Numbered from the stretch's first letter, positions 1-7,485 are shown. The stretch is DNA of 13,521 bases from NIOZ-UU13 sp048635425 (GCA_048635425.1 JAIVYN010000091.1:1-13521), one strand, 5' to 3'. Made by a program: numbers and translations. The notes: generated from the letters alone by a model not told the origin.

Positions 1-1311
1 CTGGGGTATATTGGACTGCCAACACTTATAAACAGCAAAACCGCCGTTGTTATGCTGAGCACAGACCGCAATTTCAAGCGGCTCCGAATATAAATCAATG
101 CCGTTCTCTTTATATATCTCGATGGCGGGGGTGTTCATATGTGCTAATCGTTCGATAGGCGTTTTCTGCAGTGCACCGGCCTTTTGCAGATACTCTTTAG
201 CTTCCGGCCCAAGGTCATCAATGCTGAACTCATCCATTGAATCACTACCTATGGGATTGTGCAGAAAGTCCATATAAACCCGCCTGCCTTTTTGTGTTTC
301 GTTGAATACCAGGATGTCAACCAATGATGATTGCAGGTTCTTGATGCGCTGCGGGTCGAAGGGCCACTGGTACCCTTTTAGAAAAATATTCGTTGCCATC
401 TTGCTCATTGTCGGAAAAAAGTCCGTCAGAAATTCTTTCTCGTCTTTGCCATCGGCGTCGGTGCTGAAAATTCGCGGAACCGCCTGCATGTATGTGCCGG
501 AAACGTTCCAGCGGAATTTGATACTTGCCAGGCCGAACTGTGATTCGGTCAGGTTTGCTCCGGTCAGGCCCGCCTTGAACGCAAGCCCGTGGATTCCGAG
601 CTGGCCTTTCGGATAGACGGTAGTTTTGAATAGCTCGCCAGGCCCGCCGGCAGCAAGTACTATATTTACCCCAAAGAAGACGTTTATGGCACGATTTGAT
701 TCATCAGCGTTTTTGTTATCCACCGTTACAACACCTATGATTCGCTTCGATTCACCGATGCCGACTGTTAGTAAGTGTGCGACCTCCTGCGAATCGTAAA
801 TCTTTACGCCGTACCGTTCGAGTTGTTTCTGCAAACACTGGCTCATAAACCTGCTCGTTTTAGGCCCGGCTGAGGTGGCCCGTTCGTACGGGTCATGGTC
901 TGTCTTGTAGCCGATGAAAGTGCCCGTAGAATCCGTTGGAAATGGGACTCCCGCCTGGACTAAGTGATAGAATTCACGAAGCGAGCCGATTGCCTCGATA
1001 AGTGCCGAATCGCCGTGGCAGCACCCGGCCGCTGTCAGACTCTTGGCAAACTCTTCTGCGCTATCGGCAACATCCGGACTGGTGCCTATTTTATAATAGG
1101 TCTGCTTGTCGGAGCCGCTCATCCGTGAGGCCCCCAGACCCAGTCCTGCGGTTACTACGGCTATTCTTTCCTTAGGATTGGCAACGCCTTTCTTCTCCAA
1201 AAATTCACACAGGTGCACTGCACAGTTCATTCCCGCCGCCCCTGCTCCTACAATTACCGTGTTGTAACGATGAAAGGTGACGGTCTGATTAGCTATTTGT
1301 TTTGTTTCCAT
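1..1311 (-). CDS. FAD-dependent fumarate reductase/succinate dehydrogenase-type flavoprotein (3' end outside window)
   Basis: The window holds 437 codons of an open frame that continues past the left edge, so the C-terminal part is missing. Residues 19-27 carry the FAD dinucleotide-binding motif (VIVGAGAAG). AAGGPGELF at 220-228 and CAQHNNGG at 417-424 resemble the conserved blocks of the FAD_binding_2 family (fumarate reductase, succinate dehydrogenase, L-aspartate oxidase, AprA). I see no signal peptide or membrane segment, so a soluble cytoplasmic enzyme is likely. The start is the ATG at 1311, just before the FAD motif; the upstream AGGTGGG lies about 12 nt away, so the ribosome site is weak. 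It is the last visible gene of the minus-strand block, 88 nt after the BNR_4 gene, and two GC-rich hairpins fill that gap. Its substrate is unknown. A dehydrogenase or reductase for a sugar-acid intermediate is my inference from the neighbours. The flavoprotein family is confident; the reaction is not. Confidence 0.85.
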   Translation of the reverse strand, partial: METKQIANQTVTFHRYNTVIVGAGAAGMNCAVHLCEFLEKKGVANPKERIAVVTAGLGLGASRMSGSDKQTYYKIGTSPDVADSAEEFAKSLTAAGCCHGDSALIEAIGSLREFYHLVQAGVPFPTDSTGTFIGYKTDHDPYERATSAGPKTSRFMSQCLQKQLERYGVKIYDSQEVAHLLTVGIGESKRIIGVVTVDNKNADESNRAINVFFGVNIVLAAGGPGELFKTTVYPKGQLGIHGLAFKAGLTGANLTESQFGLASIKFRWNVSGTYMQAVPRIFSTDADGKDEKEFLTDFFPTMSKMATNIFLKGYQWPFDPQRIKNLQSSLVDILVFNETQKGRRVYMDFLHNPIGSDSMDEFSIDDLGPEAKEYLQKAGALQKTPIERLAHMNTPAIEIYKENGIDLYSEPLEIAVCAQHNNGGFAVYKCWQSNIPQ

Positions 1312-1325
1312 AATTTTCTTTTTCC

Positions 1326-1394
1326 CACCTGTGCCTGCGCAACCACAGGTGCAGGCATCGGACAAATAGTGCCCCTGCTTGACGCTGGCAGGGG
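1326..1394. repeat. Two adjacent GC-rich hairpins between the BNR_4 and flavoprotein genes
   Basis: CACCTGTG at 1326-1333 pairs perfectly with CACAGGTG at 1344-1351. CCCCTGC at 1372-1378 pairs perfectly with GCAGGGG at 1388-1394. The second hairpin begins 5 nt after the BNR_4 stop codon at 1400. Neither is followed by a T-run on the minus strand, so they are not classic intrinsic terminators. They may be dispersed intergenic repeats or intercistronic RNA structures. GCCTGC (1333-1338) and GCAGGC (1351-1356) also allow an alternative pairing. Confidence 0.6.
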
Positions 1395-1399
1395 TCAAA

Positions 1400-2992
1400 T
1401 TACTTGCTCGACTTATACTCAAATAATTCCGGTTTCACAAGGTTTTCGGTCATTTCGCGCGGCAGCCCCCGTACATTTCCTTGTTTGTCACAAAAGTAAA
1501 GAGATGACTGCGAAGGTTTTCTGCCATGGCCGTCAGCCCAGATGGCATAGAAATCGGGATGAGCGTTTACTGGACACCGTGCGTATGTGTGATTGTGCGG
1601 ACTATCTTTCGTAAGTTGTTTGACTTTTTTCCAGGTTTTTCCAAAGTCTTTGCTTGTCCACATAGCCATTTCACCGCCCGGATTATACGGCTGCGGCCCG
1701 GTCTCGGTAGGCCCGATTATTCGCCACGTCCCATCGTCCTCGATATAGAGCGAGCCCATATCATAATTGTTATCTGATACAAAAGCTGCTCTTATCTCCC
1801 ATTCTCGACCCGTCCAGCGAGCTGTGGTCCAGGTGCGCGGATCATTTGTCGGGCCGGATTCGTACCCCTTACTTGTCAAAAACAGAATGATTGGTTTTTC
1901 TTTTTTATCCAACCGAATATCCTTCAGATAAACGTTCAAACCCTGCGATTGGTAATCATAGACAAGGGCGGGATTCTCAACGTCTGTCAGCGGCAGCGTC
2001 AATTTTTGCCCGTCAACCGTTTGCCACGTTTTGCCGAAATCGGCGGTTTCGATATAGTACAAATTCGTCCGCCAATTCAGGCCTTTTCCCGCAGGGTGAA
2101 AATTAAACGCAGTCCCCGCCTTATTTTTGCCCGCAGTGCTGATTTGATAATGCCCTTTATCGATCGCAGCAATTCGGTTCCACTTCGACCATTTGATGCC
2201 GTCCGCGCTGGTCATAAAGCAAATAGTACGGTCAACGGGATAATTGTAACGAGTGAAGAAACAAATGAATCCTTTTCCTTTGATATGCCAGGGCTGCATA
2301 TATGAGAAATTGGTCATTAGAACTTCTTTACCGTCTTCGCTCGCACCTGCGTTTACGCCGGTGCAGGTGATTTTCGTTGCATTAATCAGTTCAAACTCAT
2401 TTACATCGTATGGCTTGCTGCTTCTGTGTATATAAGAAGGCCTCGCCGTGCCGTGTGAAGTTGAGAATATCCAGATATACCCCTTGTCATCTACGGATAT
2501 AACCGGATTATCGTGGGCATCGCTGGTCTTTTTATCAAGAAGTATGGTAGGCCGCGGCACCTTCCCTGTCGTGTGGTCATAGTAAGAGACTATATGCAGC
2601 AGCTTTCGGTTACTGTTTGTGGTTGTCCCGCCGTAACAGAAAAAAGTCTTCTTGACCTTCTCACAATAGACGGCAAACGGTTTATGCTTGGCGCAGTACG
2701 TCCCAAGTCCTCCGCTGTACTTATAGACGTATTCGTCGCCGGACGGCTGATTCATATACCAGATACCGCGATAGCCGGTGTCCTTGGCGTTGATTGTTAG
2801 TGACGAAGAAGAAGCCCCGGTGTTCGCACACAACGGCATCCCTGCCGGCGAAAAGATGACAAGAGTCACGGATAATATTTGCCGCCAAAAGGTAATATGA
2901 GTGGCGTTTTGTGCAGCACCAAAAGAACGCTCACGTACTGTGGGTCTGGCCCATATGTTCAGTGGTTTTTGGTGCTGCATATTTCGCTTCAC
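1400..2992 (-). CDS. Secreted BNR_4-family seven-blade beta-propeller protein, candidate polysaccharide lyase (PL24/PL25-like)
   Basis: The protein has 530 residues with an N-terminal export region: a basic stretch, then hydrophobic residues around 38-55, with possible cleavage near residues 55-60. Asp-box (BNR) motifs are visible at about 261-268 (TSADGIKW), 316-323 (TADFGKTW) and 446-454 (SKDFGKTW). This supports a beta-propeller of the BNR_4 type, a family that includes the ulvan lyases PL24 and PL25. H160 (in DAHDNP) and H180 (in STSHG) are 20 residues apart, the spacing I recall for the paired catalytic-site histidines of PL25 lyases. Y231 and R248 are candidates for the other active-site residues. 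The likely role is cleavage of an acidic polysaccharide in the periplasm or outside the cell. A hydrolase/sialidase-like or non-catalytic propeller cannot be excluded. The GTG start at 2992 overlaps the aldolase stop by 4 nt (GTGA), implying translational coupling. An ATG at 2980 (residue 5) is an equally good start, and neither has a clear Shine-Dalgarno sequence. Confidence 0.8.
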   Translation of the reverse strand: MKRNMQHQKPLNIWARPTVRERSFGAAQNATHITFWRQILSVTLVIFSPAGMPLCANTGASSSSLTINAKDTGYRGIWYMNQPSGDEYVYKYSGGLGTYCAKHKPFAVYCEKVKKTFFCYGGTTTNSNRKLLHIVSYYDHTTGKVPRPTILLDKKTSDAHDNPVISVDDKGYIWIFSTSHGTARPSYIHRSSKPYDVNEFELINATKITCTGVNAGASEDGKEVLMTNFSYMQPWHIKGKGFICFFTRYNYPVDRTICFMTSADGIKWSKWNRIAAIDKGHYQISTAGKNKAGTAFNFHPAGKGLNWRTNLYYIETADFGKTWQTVDGQKLTLPLTDVENPALVYDYQSQGLNVYLKDIRLDKKEKPIILFLTSKGYESGPTNDPRTWTTARWTGREWEIRAAFVSDNNYDMGSLYIEDDGTWRIIGPTETGPQPYNPGGEMAMWTSKDFGKTWKKVKQLTKDSPHNHTYARCPVNAHPDFYAIWADGHGRKPSQSSLYFCDKQGNVRGLPREMTENLVKPELFEYKSSK

Positions 2993-3813
2993 GAGTTTAG
3001 ATTGAAATTTCTGCCTGTAGTCCGGCTTATTTGTTCGATAGAAGCTGTTGCGAAGTTGATATCCGGATATTTTTCTGTTCGCAATTTGTCGATCAATTGT
3101 TTAATCCTGGTCAGTTCCTCAGCCAAAAGATTGTAGTCCTGCTCGTCGATAATTTTTTTCATTGTGGCCCGGCCAACGGCCGGTCTCATCAAACCCGGCG
3201 TTGCCGGGTCAATCATACTGAACGAGCCGCCAAGTACCAGAACTCCCACATCAATATAGTCGGGAATGTTTCCCGGATTTGTTCCACCTGTTGGCACCAG
3301 GCTGATGGTCTTATGAATAGCCGGGTCGATTGCCTTAACAAAGCCGGGCCCGCCGAGCTGTTTGGCCGGGAATATTTTACAGAGATTCGCACCTTTGGAA
3401 AATTGACTGACCACCTCAGTCACACTGCCGCACCCCGGTATCATCGGTATCTTGCCGGCGAACTTCTCGAAGCTTTCGTTGCGGAAGTTGACCGCTGAGA
3501 CAAGATAGCACGCACCTGCATCAACAACATCCTGCAGCGAGGGCAGCGGGTCTTGAGGATGGGTCTTATTATGAACATCGAGCATCGCGGGTGAGTCGAT
3601 TAAACTTGCCGAGCCTGCTGCAAAATCGCCCAGCTCTTTGTGCAGCCGTGCCAGTTTCTCCAGAGGCTTATTTATCCGGCAGGTTACTTCCATATTATTG
3701 ACCCCCGCCTTCATAAGGGCCTCGGCTGTCTTGACAATATCGAGCTTGTCCTGGTTAAAGACGAGAATAAAGCCGTCTTGTAACAGTGTCGTGATTGTGC
3801 TTTTAATATCCAT
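2989..3813 (-). CDS. KDPG/KHG aldolase-family protein (2-keto-3-deoxy acid aldolase)
   Basis: This is a class I aldolase of the Eda/KDPG family, which cleaves 2-keto-3-deoxy-6-phospho sugar acids (or 4-hydroxy-2-oxoglutarate) to pyruvate and an aldehyde in the cytoplasm. The catalytic glutamate lies in MEVTCR (E42). The Schiff-base lysine is K146 in LCKIFPAKQLGG, and PTGGTNPGNI (174-183) is the phosphate/C-terminal signature. At 274 residues it is longer than typical Eda (about 213): there is an insertion at roughly 78-95, so E42 and K146 are 104 apart rather than the usual 88 or so, and a C-terminal helical extension. The ATG at 3813 is 13 nt after the dehydrogenase stop, with AGGGA overlapping that stop as a ribosome site. 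Its 3' end overlaps the BNR_4 start by 4 nt. No sugar-acid kinase is in view, so either it lies elsewhere or this variant acts on an unphosphorylated substrate. The family is confident; the substrate is open. Confidence 0.88.
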   Translation of the reverse strand: MDIKSTITTLLQDGFILVFNQDKLDIVKTAEALMKAGVNNMEVTCRINKPLEKLARLHKELGDFAAGSASLIDSPAMLDVHNKTHPQDPLPSLQDVVDAGACYLVSAVNFRNESFEKFAGKIPMIPGCGSVTEVVSQFSKGANLCKIFPAKQLGGPGFVKAIDPAIHKTISLVPTGGTNPGNIPDYIDVGVLVLGGSFSMIDPATPGLMRPAVGRATMKKIIDEQDYNLLAEELTRIKQLIDKLRTEKYPDINFATASIEQISRTTGRNFNLNS

Positions 3814-3826
3814 TATTACTCATTCC

Positions 3827-4624
3827 CTACAGTCTTCTTAAATGAAAGCCCCCATCGACGTTAATCACCTGGCCGGTTGAAAAATCAAGCCTGCCTTCCG
3901 CAATTGCCCCAACCGCTTTTGCGATATCTTCCGGCTGACCCCACCGCTTTATCGGAGTCAGGCCCTCAGCTATCAGCTTGTCGTATTTATCTTTCACAAC
4001 GCTGGTCATATCCGTTTCTATAATCCCGGGCCTTATCTCAAATACTCCGATACCGTATTCAGCCAATCTGTCCGCATACAGCATGGTCATCATTGAAATC
4101 CCCGCTTTGCTCACGCAGTATTCCCCTCGTGCCGGTGAGCTGGTGTATGCCGAGATTGAGCCTGTATTTACAATCCGAAACGCCCGCTCAGGATGAGTTT
4201 TTTTCTGTTCGACCATCCAGTTAGCCACCAGTTGAGTCAAAAAGTAAGGCCCCTTTAGATTTATTCCCATTACTCTATCGAAGCTCTCCTCGCTCACCTC
4301 AAGAATGTCCATTCGTTTCAAAGGCGCGACACCGGCATTATTCACTAACATATCGCATCTGCCGAATTTGCTCTTGGCCAGAGCAATCAGACTGCTCCGG
4401 TCCTCGGCACTGCTGACATCACCTCGTAGAATCTCGCAATCTGCCCCAAGCTTCTTGATTTCTTTTTGCGTCTGCACCGCGCGCGATTCATCCGGCTCGC
4501 CCCCAGTCGTAAAATCAAAGTGGTTGACTACTAAATCATAACCCAATGACGCCAGTTCCTTTGCAATACCTTTTCCGATACCACGACTTGCCCCTGTAAC
4601 AATTGCTGCGGGTCGTTCTGCCAT
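3827..4624 (-). CDS. Short-chain dehydrogenase/reductase (FabG-like; probable sugar or sugar-acid oxidoreductase)
   Basis: This is a classical SDR of 265 residues from the ATG at 4624. Near the N-terminus is the nucleotide-binding TGASRGIG, followed by NNAG, the active-site serine in NTGSIS and the YxxxK pair in EYCVSK. The serine-to-tyrosine distance of 13 residues matches FabG. The C-terminal GQVINVDGG is standard for the family. I chose the ATG at 4624 because AAAGGA lies 8 nt upstream; the frame can be extended to a TTG at 4630, but that start would sit too close to the ribosome site. The gene lies between the OYE-GltD reductase and the aldolase, so I infer that it oxidises or reduces a sugar acid (for example an alpha-keto or dehydro-uronate step of the DEHU-reductase type) rather than acting in fatty-acid synthesis. 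The class is firm; the substrate is inferred. Confidence 0.9.
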   Translation of the reverse strand: MAERPAAIVTGASRGIGKGIAKELASLGYDLVVNHFDFTTGGEPDESRAVQTQKEIKKLGADCEILRGDVSSAEDRSSLIALAKSKFGRCDMLVNNAGVAPLKRMDILEVSEESFDRVMGINLKGPYFLTQLVANWMVEQKKTHPERAFRIVNTGSISAYTSSPARGEYCVSKAGISMMTMLYADRLAEYGIGVFEIRPGIIETDMTSVVKDKYDKLIAEGLTPIKRWGQPEDIAKAVGAIAEGRLDFSTGQVINVDGGFHLRRL

Positions 4625-4668
4625 TTTCAAAATCCTTTCTTAAGAAATCTATTAAAATCACTTCTGTC

Positions 4669-4688
4669 ATTCCTGCGCAAGCAGGAAT
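4669..4688. repeat. Dispersed intergenic hairpin repeat (CATTCCTGCGCAAGCAGGAATCC type)
   Basis: This is a perfect 8-bp stem, ATTCCTGC / GCAGGAAT, with a 4-nt loop (GCAA on the plus strand, a GNRA-type tetraloop). It lies in the 110-nt gap between the reductase and the dehydrogenase. The sequence matches, from memory, a hairpin repeat family common between genes of many environmental bacteria; its spurious translation reads WIPACAGMT. It has no T-run. Confidence 0.75.
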
Positions 4689-4708
4689 CCATCTTTCTTC
4701 GTAGCAGA

Positions 4709-4732
4709 AGGGGTGGTTCACGAACCGCCCCT
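4709..4732. repeat. Dispersed intergenic hairpin repeat (AGGGGCGGTTCGTGAACC type)
   Basis: The arms are AGGGGTGGTTC (4709-4719) and GAACCGCCCCT (4722-4732), 11 bp with a single mismatch (T4714/G4727) and a 2-nt loop. It starts two bases after the TAA of the reductase gene. As an RNA it is a stable hairpin, but there is no T-run on the minus strand, so it is better read as a second dispersed repeat that may protect the 3' end or reduce read-through. It resembles a widespread GGGGCGGTTCGTGAACCGCCCC-type element. Confidence 0.7.
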
Positions 4733-4734
4733 AC

Positions 4735-7383
4735 TTAATCCTTTTTCCTTAGAAATTCGTTTATTTCTTTGGCCGCCTTCATTCCATCTGCAACGGCTGC
4801 GACCACCGTCAATGCCCCTCTTACAAGGTCACCGCCGGCAAAGACTCCAGGCCTGGATGTCGCCAGCGAACCTTCTTTTGTGCGAATCAGGCCGTTCGTT
4901 AATTCCACACCCGGAAGAATTTCGCTGATTTCCTCCGGCGAACTCTGGCCTATGGCCTCCACCACAACATCCATTTCAAGCTCATAAGAGCTTAACTCTA
5001 TAGGTTCAGGCCTGCGTCGCCCGCTTTGGTCAGGCTCGCCTAATCGGGTCGGGCAAACCTTAATTGACTTCAATTTGCCGTGACTACAATTGAATCCGAG
5101 CGGCTGAGTCAGTATCAAAAAATGCACACCTTCCTTTATCGCACGGTCCCGTTCAGAACTCCAGGCCGGCATCTCTTTGAAAGAACGGCGATATATAACA
5201 TAAACGTCTTTGGCGCCGAGCCGCTTGGCCGTAACCGCTACATCCATCGCTGTATTACCCCCACCTGTAGCCGCCACTCGCTTGCCCGCTATCTCCAGCC
5301 TACTTGGTCTCTTGGCGGCGGAAAGAAACTCCATCGCATTCCATAAGCCTTCGATGTCCTTATCGCTTAGGCTGACCGATTTCGCAAGGCCCATACCGAT
5401 AAAGACGGCTTCAAAACCTTGCTTCATAATCGTATCAAGATTGAAACCTGTGTTTAATTCTTTCCCGAGGCGTAAAATCATCCTGTCTTTAGGCACATCA
5501 GCGAATATAGCTGCAATCTCGCTCTTTAGTGAATCACCCTGTCTGTCCGATGGGATTACTGATTCTATCATCCCGCCGAACTCACTGCTCTTATCGAATA
5601 TTGTCACGGTGTGTCCTGCTTCAAGCAATTTCGCTGCACAGGCCAGACCCGCCGGCCCTGCGCCGATTATAGCGATGTTCTTTCCGCTTGCCTTTTTGGG
5701 TATTCGCAGTTTTGACCAGCCGTTCTTATTGGCCTGCTCAGCCAGATATCTTTGTATGCCGGCAATCGGAAGGGGGGCGTCGCCGATAAAGGCCTGCAGA
5801 CAGCTGCCTTCACATTGCTGCTCGACCGGGCAAAGCCAGGCGCAAATCTCAGGAAATATATTGTTCTCTCTTAGCACTTCGTATGCGTCCTTTTCATTGC
5901 CGTCAAGGAACAACCTGATGAATTTCGGAATATCAACACCGGCCGGACAGCCTAACTGGCACGTCGGCTCCTGACACTTTCTGCACGCCGACGCCAGCCG
6001 GAGTAGATTGTCCCTGTCGCTCATCCTTCCGTGCTCGAATATTGGCCCATATACTTCATTGTCCCGCACCACACAGCCTGTCGTTCCGGCGTCCCGCATT
6101 ATCTGCGTGCACGCGCTGCAACTCACGCAAACTTTTTCCGGATACATCCGACCTTTCGTGATGATATCTTTAGCGAAATCCGGATATGCAAACGCCATCC
6201 TTCCTGCGCCGACCAGGGTAGCCATGCCGTTTGCTTTGCTTGCCGCCGCCACGTTTGCAAACAATGTCCGCAGCCAGCTATAGCCGGTACCGACAATCGC
6301 GATGCCGGGAAATTCCTTTTGAATTTCGCCGGTCAGATTGACGAGCCTGCTTACGCCGACGAGCGGATGTTCCGGCTCTTCATAGCCGCCGACTATCGCC
6401 TCATTGAAAGGCCGGCCCACGTGCGGATTGTAATACGGATTTGCCACCGTGATGTTAATCAGATTAACACCACGCTGCCGCAGAAGCCCAATCAGCTTCT
6501 TCGGCTCCGTCAAGTCCGGCTTGCGGTAATCGTCCTTGTCAACCCCCCAGCCGTAAGGATAAGGTATGGCGTCATAAACACCAAGGCGGGTTACGACTGG
6601 TGTGTCTTTTCCAAGTTCTCTATGAATCTTATCAATAACCTCAAGAACAAATCTTGTTCGGTTCTCGAACGAGCCGCCGTATTTACCATCTCTGTTATGG
6701 CAGGCAAAAAGCTCATTTATCAGGTACCCGTGACAGGATTTTATATCGACCGCATCAAACCCGACCTCAAACGCTATACGTGCGGCCCTGATATAAGCAT
6801 CCTGAAGTTTATCGAGGTACTCATCCGTCACAAGGGGCCAGTTGTCGGGTATCTTGCTTTTCCTGTTTGCATCGGGTTTCTGCTGGGGAGCCAGAGCATC
6901 TCTATATGGGTCACGTTGGGCAATCAACGGATATGCAACGCCCTTTGGCTTACTATATCTGCCCGAATGAGTCAACTGCAGCACGAGTACGGGCTTATGC
7001 ATCGGCCCGATGGCTTCCGTTGCGTCTTGCCGTATGATTTTAACCATTGCCGCAAAGCTGTCTTTGCTTTTCTCGTTTAGCCACAATTGCCTCGGATTGG
7101 CCCTGCCTTCGGGCACAACCGCTGTCGCCTCGATCCAGAGCAGACCTGCCCCGCCCGCTGCAAATCTTTCATATCGTCTCAGCGTGAGTTTGCTCGGCCG
7201 ACCCTGCAAATCGCCGTCGCAGCCCTCCATAGGATGCACCGCTAACGAATTCGGTATTGAAAGCCCTCTTAGCTCAACAGGCTCAGCCAAAATCGAAACG
7301 TCCTCAGAGGCCTCAATCTGCACACCAAGCCGCTTGCCCAATCGCTCTAAATCTTCAATGCTGCCCAATTGAAATTCCCACAT
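4735..7383 (-). CDS. Old-yellow-enzyme/GltD fusion: NAD(P)H-dependent FMN/FAD/iron-sulfur reductase
   Basis: The protein has 882 residues with three visible parts. Residues about 30-415 form an FMN-binding TIM barrel of the old yellow enzyme (NADH:flavin oxidoreductase) family. It contains CHGYLINELF (217-226; H218 and Y220 are candidate catalytic residues) and the family signature RDGKYGGSFENRTRF (231-245). C419, C422, C425 and C437 form a cluster resembling the 4Fe-4S site of 2,4-dienoyl-CoA reductase. Residues about 460-545 form a GltD/dihydropyrimidine-dehydrogenase-type iron-sulfur domain (C467, C470, C475, C479, then C514, C518, C524, C528). Residues 569-880 form a two-dinucleotide reductase: IIGAGPAGL (572-580), ATGGGNTAMD (705-714) and FAGGD (848-852). 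Electrons should flow from NAD(P)H through FAD and Fe-S to FMN, reducing an activated C=C or similar bond. The substrate is unknown. The ATG at 7383 has AAAGGA 7 nt upstream. A promoter and dyad lie about 70 nt upstream. Confidence 0.9.
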   Translation of the reverse strand: MWEFQLGSIEDLERLGKRLGVQIEASEDVSILAEPVELRGLSIPNSLAVHPMEGCDGDLQGRPSKLTLRRYERFAAGGAGLLWIEATAVVPEGRANPRQLWLNEKSKDSFAAMVKIIRQDATEAIGPMHKPVLVLQLTHSGRYSKPKGVAYPLIAQRDPYRDALAPQQKPDANRKSKIPDNWPLVTDEYLDKLQDAYIRAARIAFEVGFDAVDIKSCHGYLINELFACHNRDGKYGGSFENRTRFVLEVIDKIHRELGKDTPVVTRLGVYDAIPYPYGWGVDKDDYRKPDLTEPKKLIGLLRQRGVNLINITVANPYYNPHVGRPFNEAIVGGYEEPEHPLVGVSRLVNLTGEIQKEFPGIAIVGTGYSWLRTLFANVAAASKANGMATLVGAGRMAFAYPDFAKDIITKGRMYPEKVCVSCSACTQIMRDAGTTGCVVRDNEVYGPIFEHGRMSDRDNLLRLASACRKCQEPTCQLGCPAGVDIPKFIRLFLDGNEKDAYEVLRENNIFPEICAWLCPVEQQCEGSCLQAFIGDAPLPIAGIQRYLAEQANKNGWSKLRIPKKASGKNIAIIGAGPAGLACAAKLLEAGHTVTIFDKSSEFGGMIESVIPSDRQGDSLKSEIAAIFADVPKDRMILRLGKELNTGFNLDTIMKQGFEAVFIGMGLAKSVSLSDKDIEGLWNAMEFLSAAKRPSRLEIAGKRVAATGGGNTAMDVAVTAKRLGAKDVYVIYRRSFKEMPAWSSERDRAIKEGVHFLILTQPLGFNCSHGKLKSIKVCPTRLGEPDQSGRRRPEPIELSSYELEMDVVVEAIGQSSPEEISEILPGVELTNGLIRTKEGSLATSRPGVFAGGDLVRGALTVVAAVADGMKAAKEINEFLRKKD

Positions 7384-7426
7384 CTGTTTTTCCTTTGTTC
7401 TGCGTCTCCTGCCTTATTTTTACCCC

Positions 7427-7449
7427 GTGAGATGCAAAGCTTATCTCAC
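7427..7449. promoter_or_regulatory. Perfect 7-9-7 dyad, candidate repressor operator of the reductase operon
   Basis: GTGAGAT (7427-7433) and ATCTCAC (7443-7449) are exact inverted repeats separated by 9 nt. The dyad lies immediately downstream of the predicted -10 box (7457-7462), so it would cover the transcription start and block the polymerase if bound by a dimeric regulator. The same sequence could also fold as a leader hairpin. No regulator gene is in the window. Confidence 0.55.
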
Positions 7450-7456
7450 CGAGGTG

Positions 7457-7485
7457 ATTCTACACTACCATTATCCTGATTTCAA
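7457..7485 (-). promoter_or_regulatory. Sigma-70-like promoter for the reductase operon
   Basis: Reading the minus strand, TTGAAA (7485-7480) is followed after exactly 17 nt by TAGAAT (7462-7457). Each box matches the consensus at 5 of 6 positions. Transcription would start near 7450, giving a leader of about 65 nt before the ATG at 7383. Confidence 0.6.

Noticed and set aside
302..616. Plus-strand frame of 104 codons
   Set aside because: It lies wholly opposite the flavoprotein coding region, which has strong FAD-family motifs; the plus-strand translation shows no recognisable domain.
1213..1614. Plus-strand frame of 133 codons
   Set aside because: It spans the flavoprotein start, the hairpin gap and the end of the BNR_4 gene, with no family features.
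4536..4721. Minus-strand frame of 61 codons containing WIPACAGMT
   Set aside because: That peptide is the typical spurious translation of the dispersed hairpin repeat, and the frame overlaps the true dehydrogenase N-terminus.
5210..5974. Plus-strand frame of 254 codons and a 349-codon frame at 6031-7080
   Set aside because: Both are antisense shadows of the OYE-GltD reductase, whose motifs run through the whole length.
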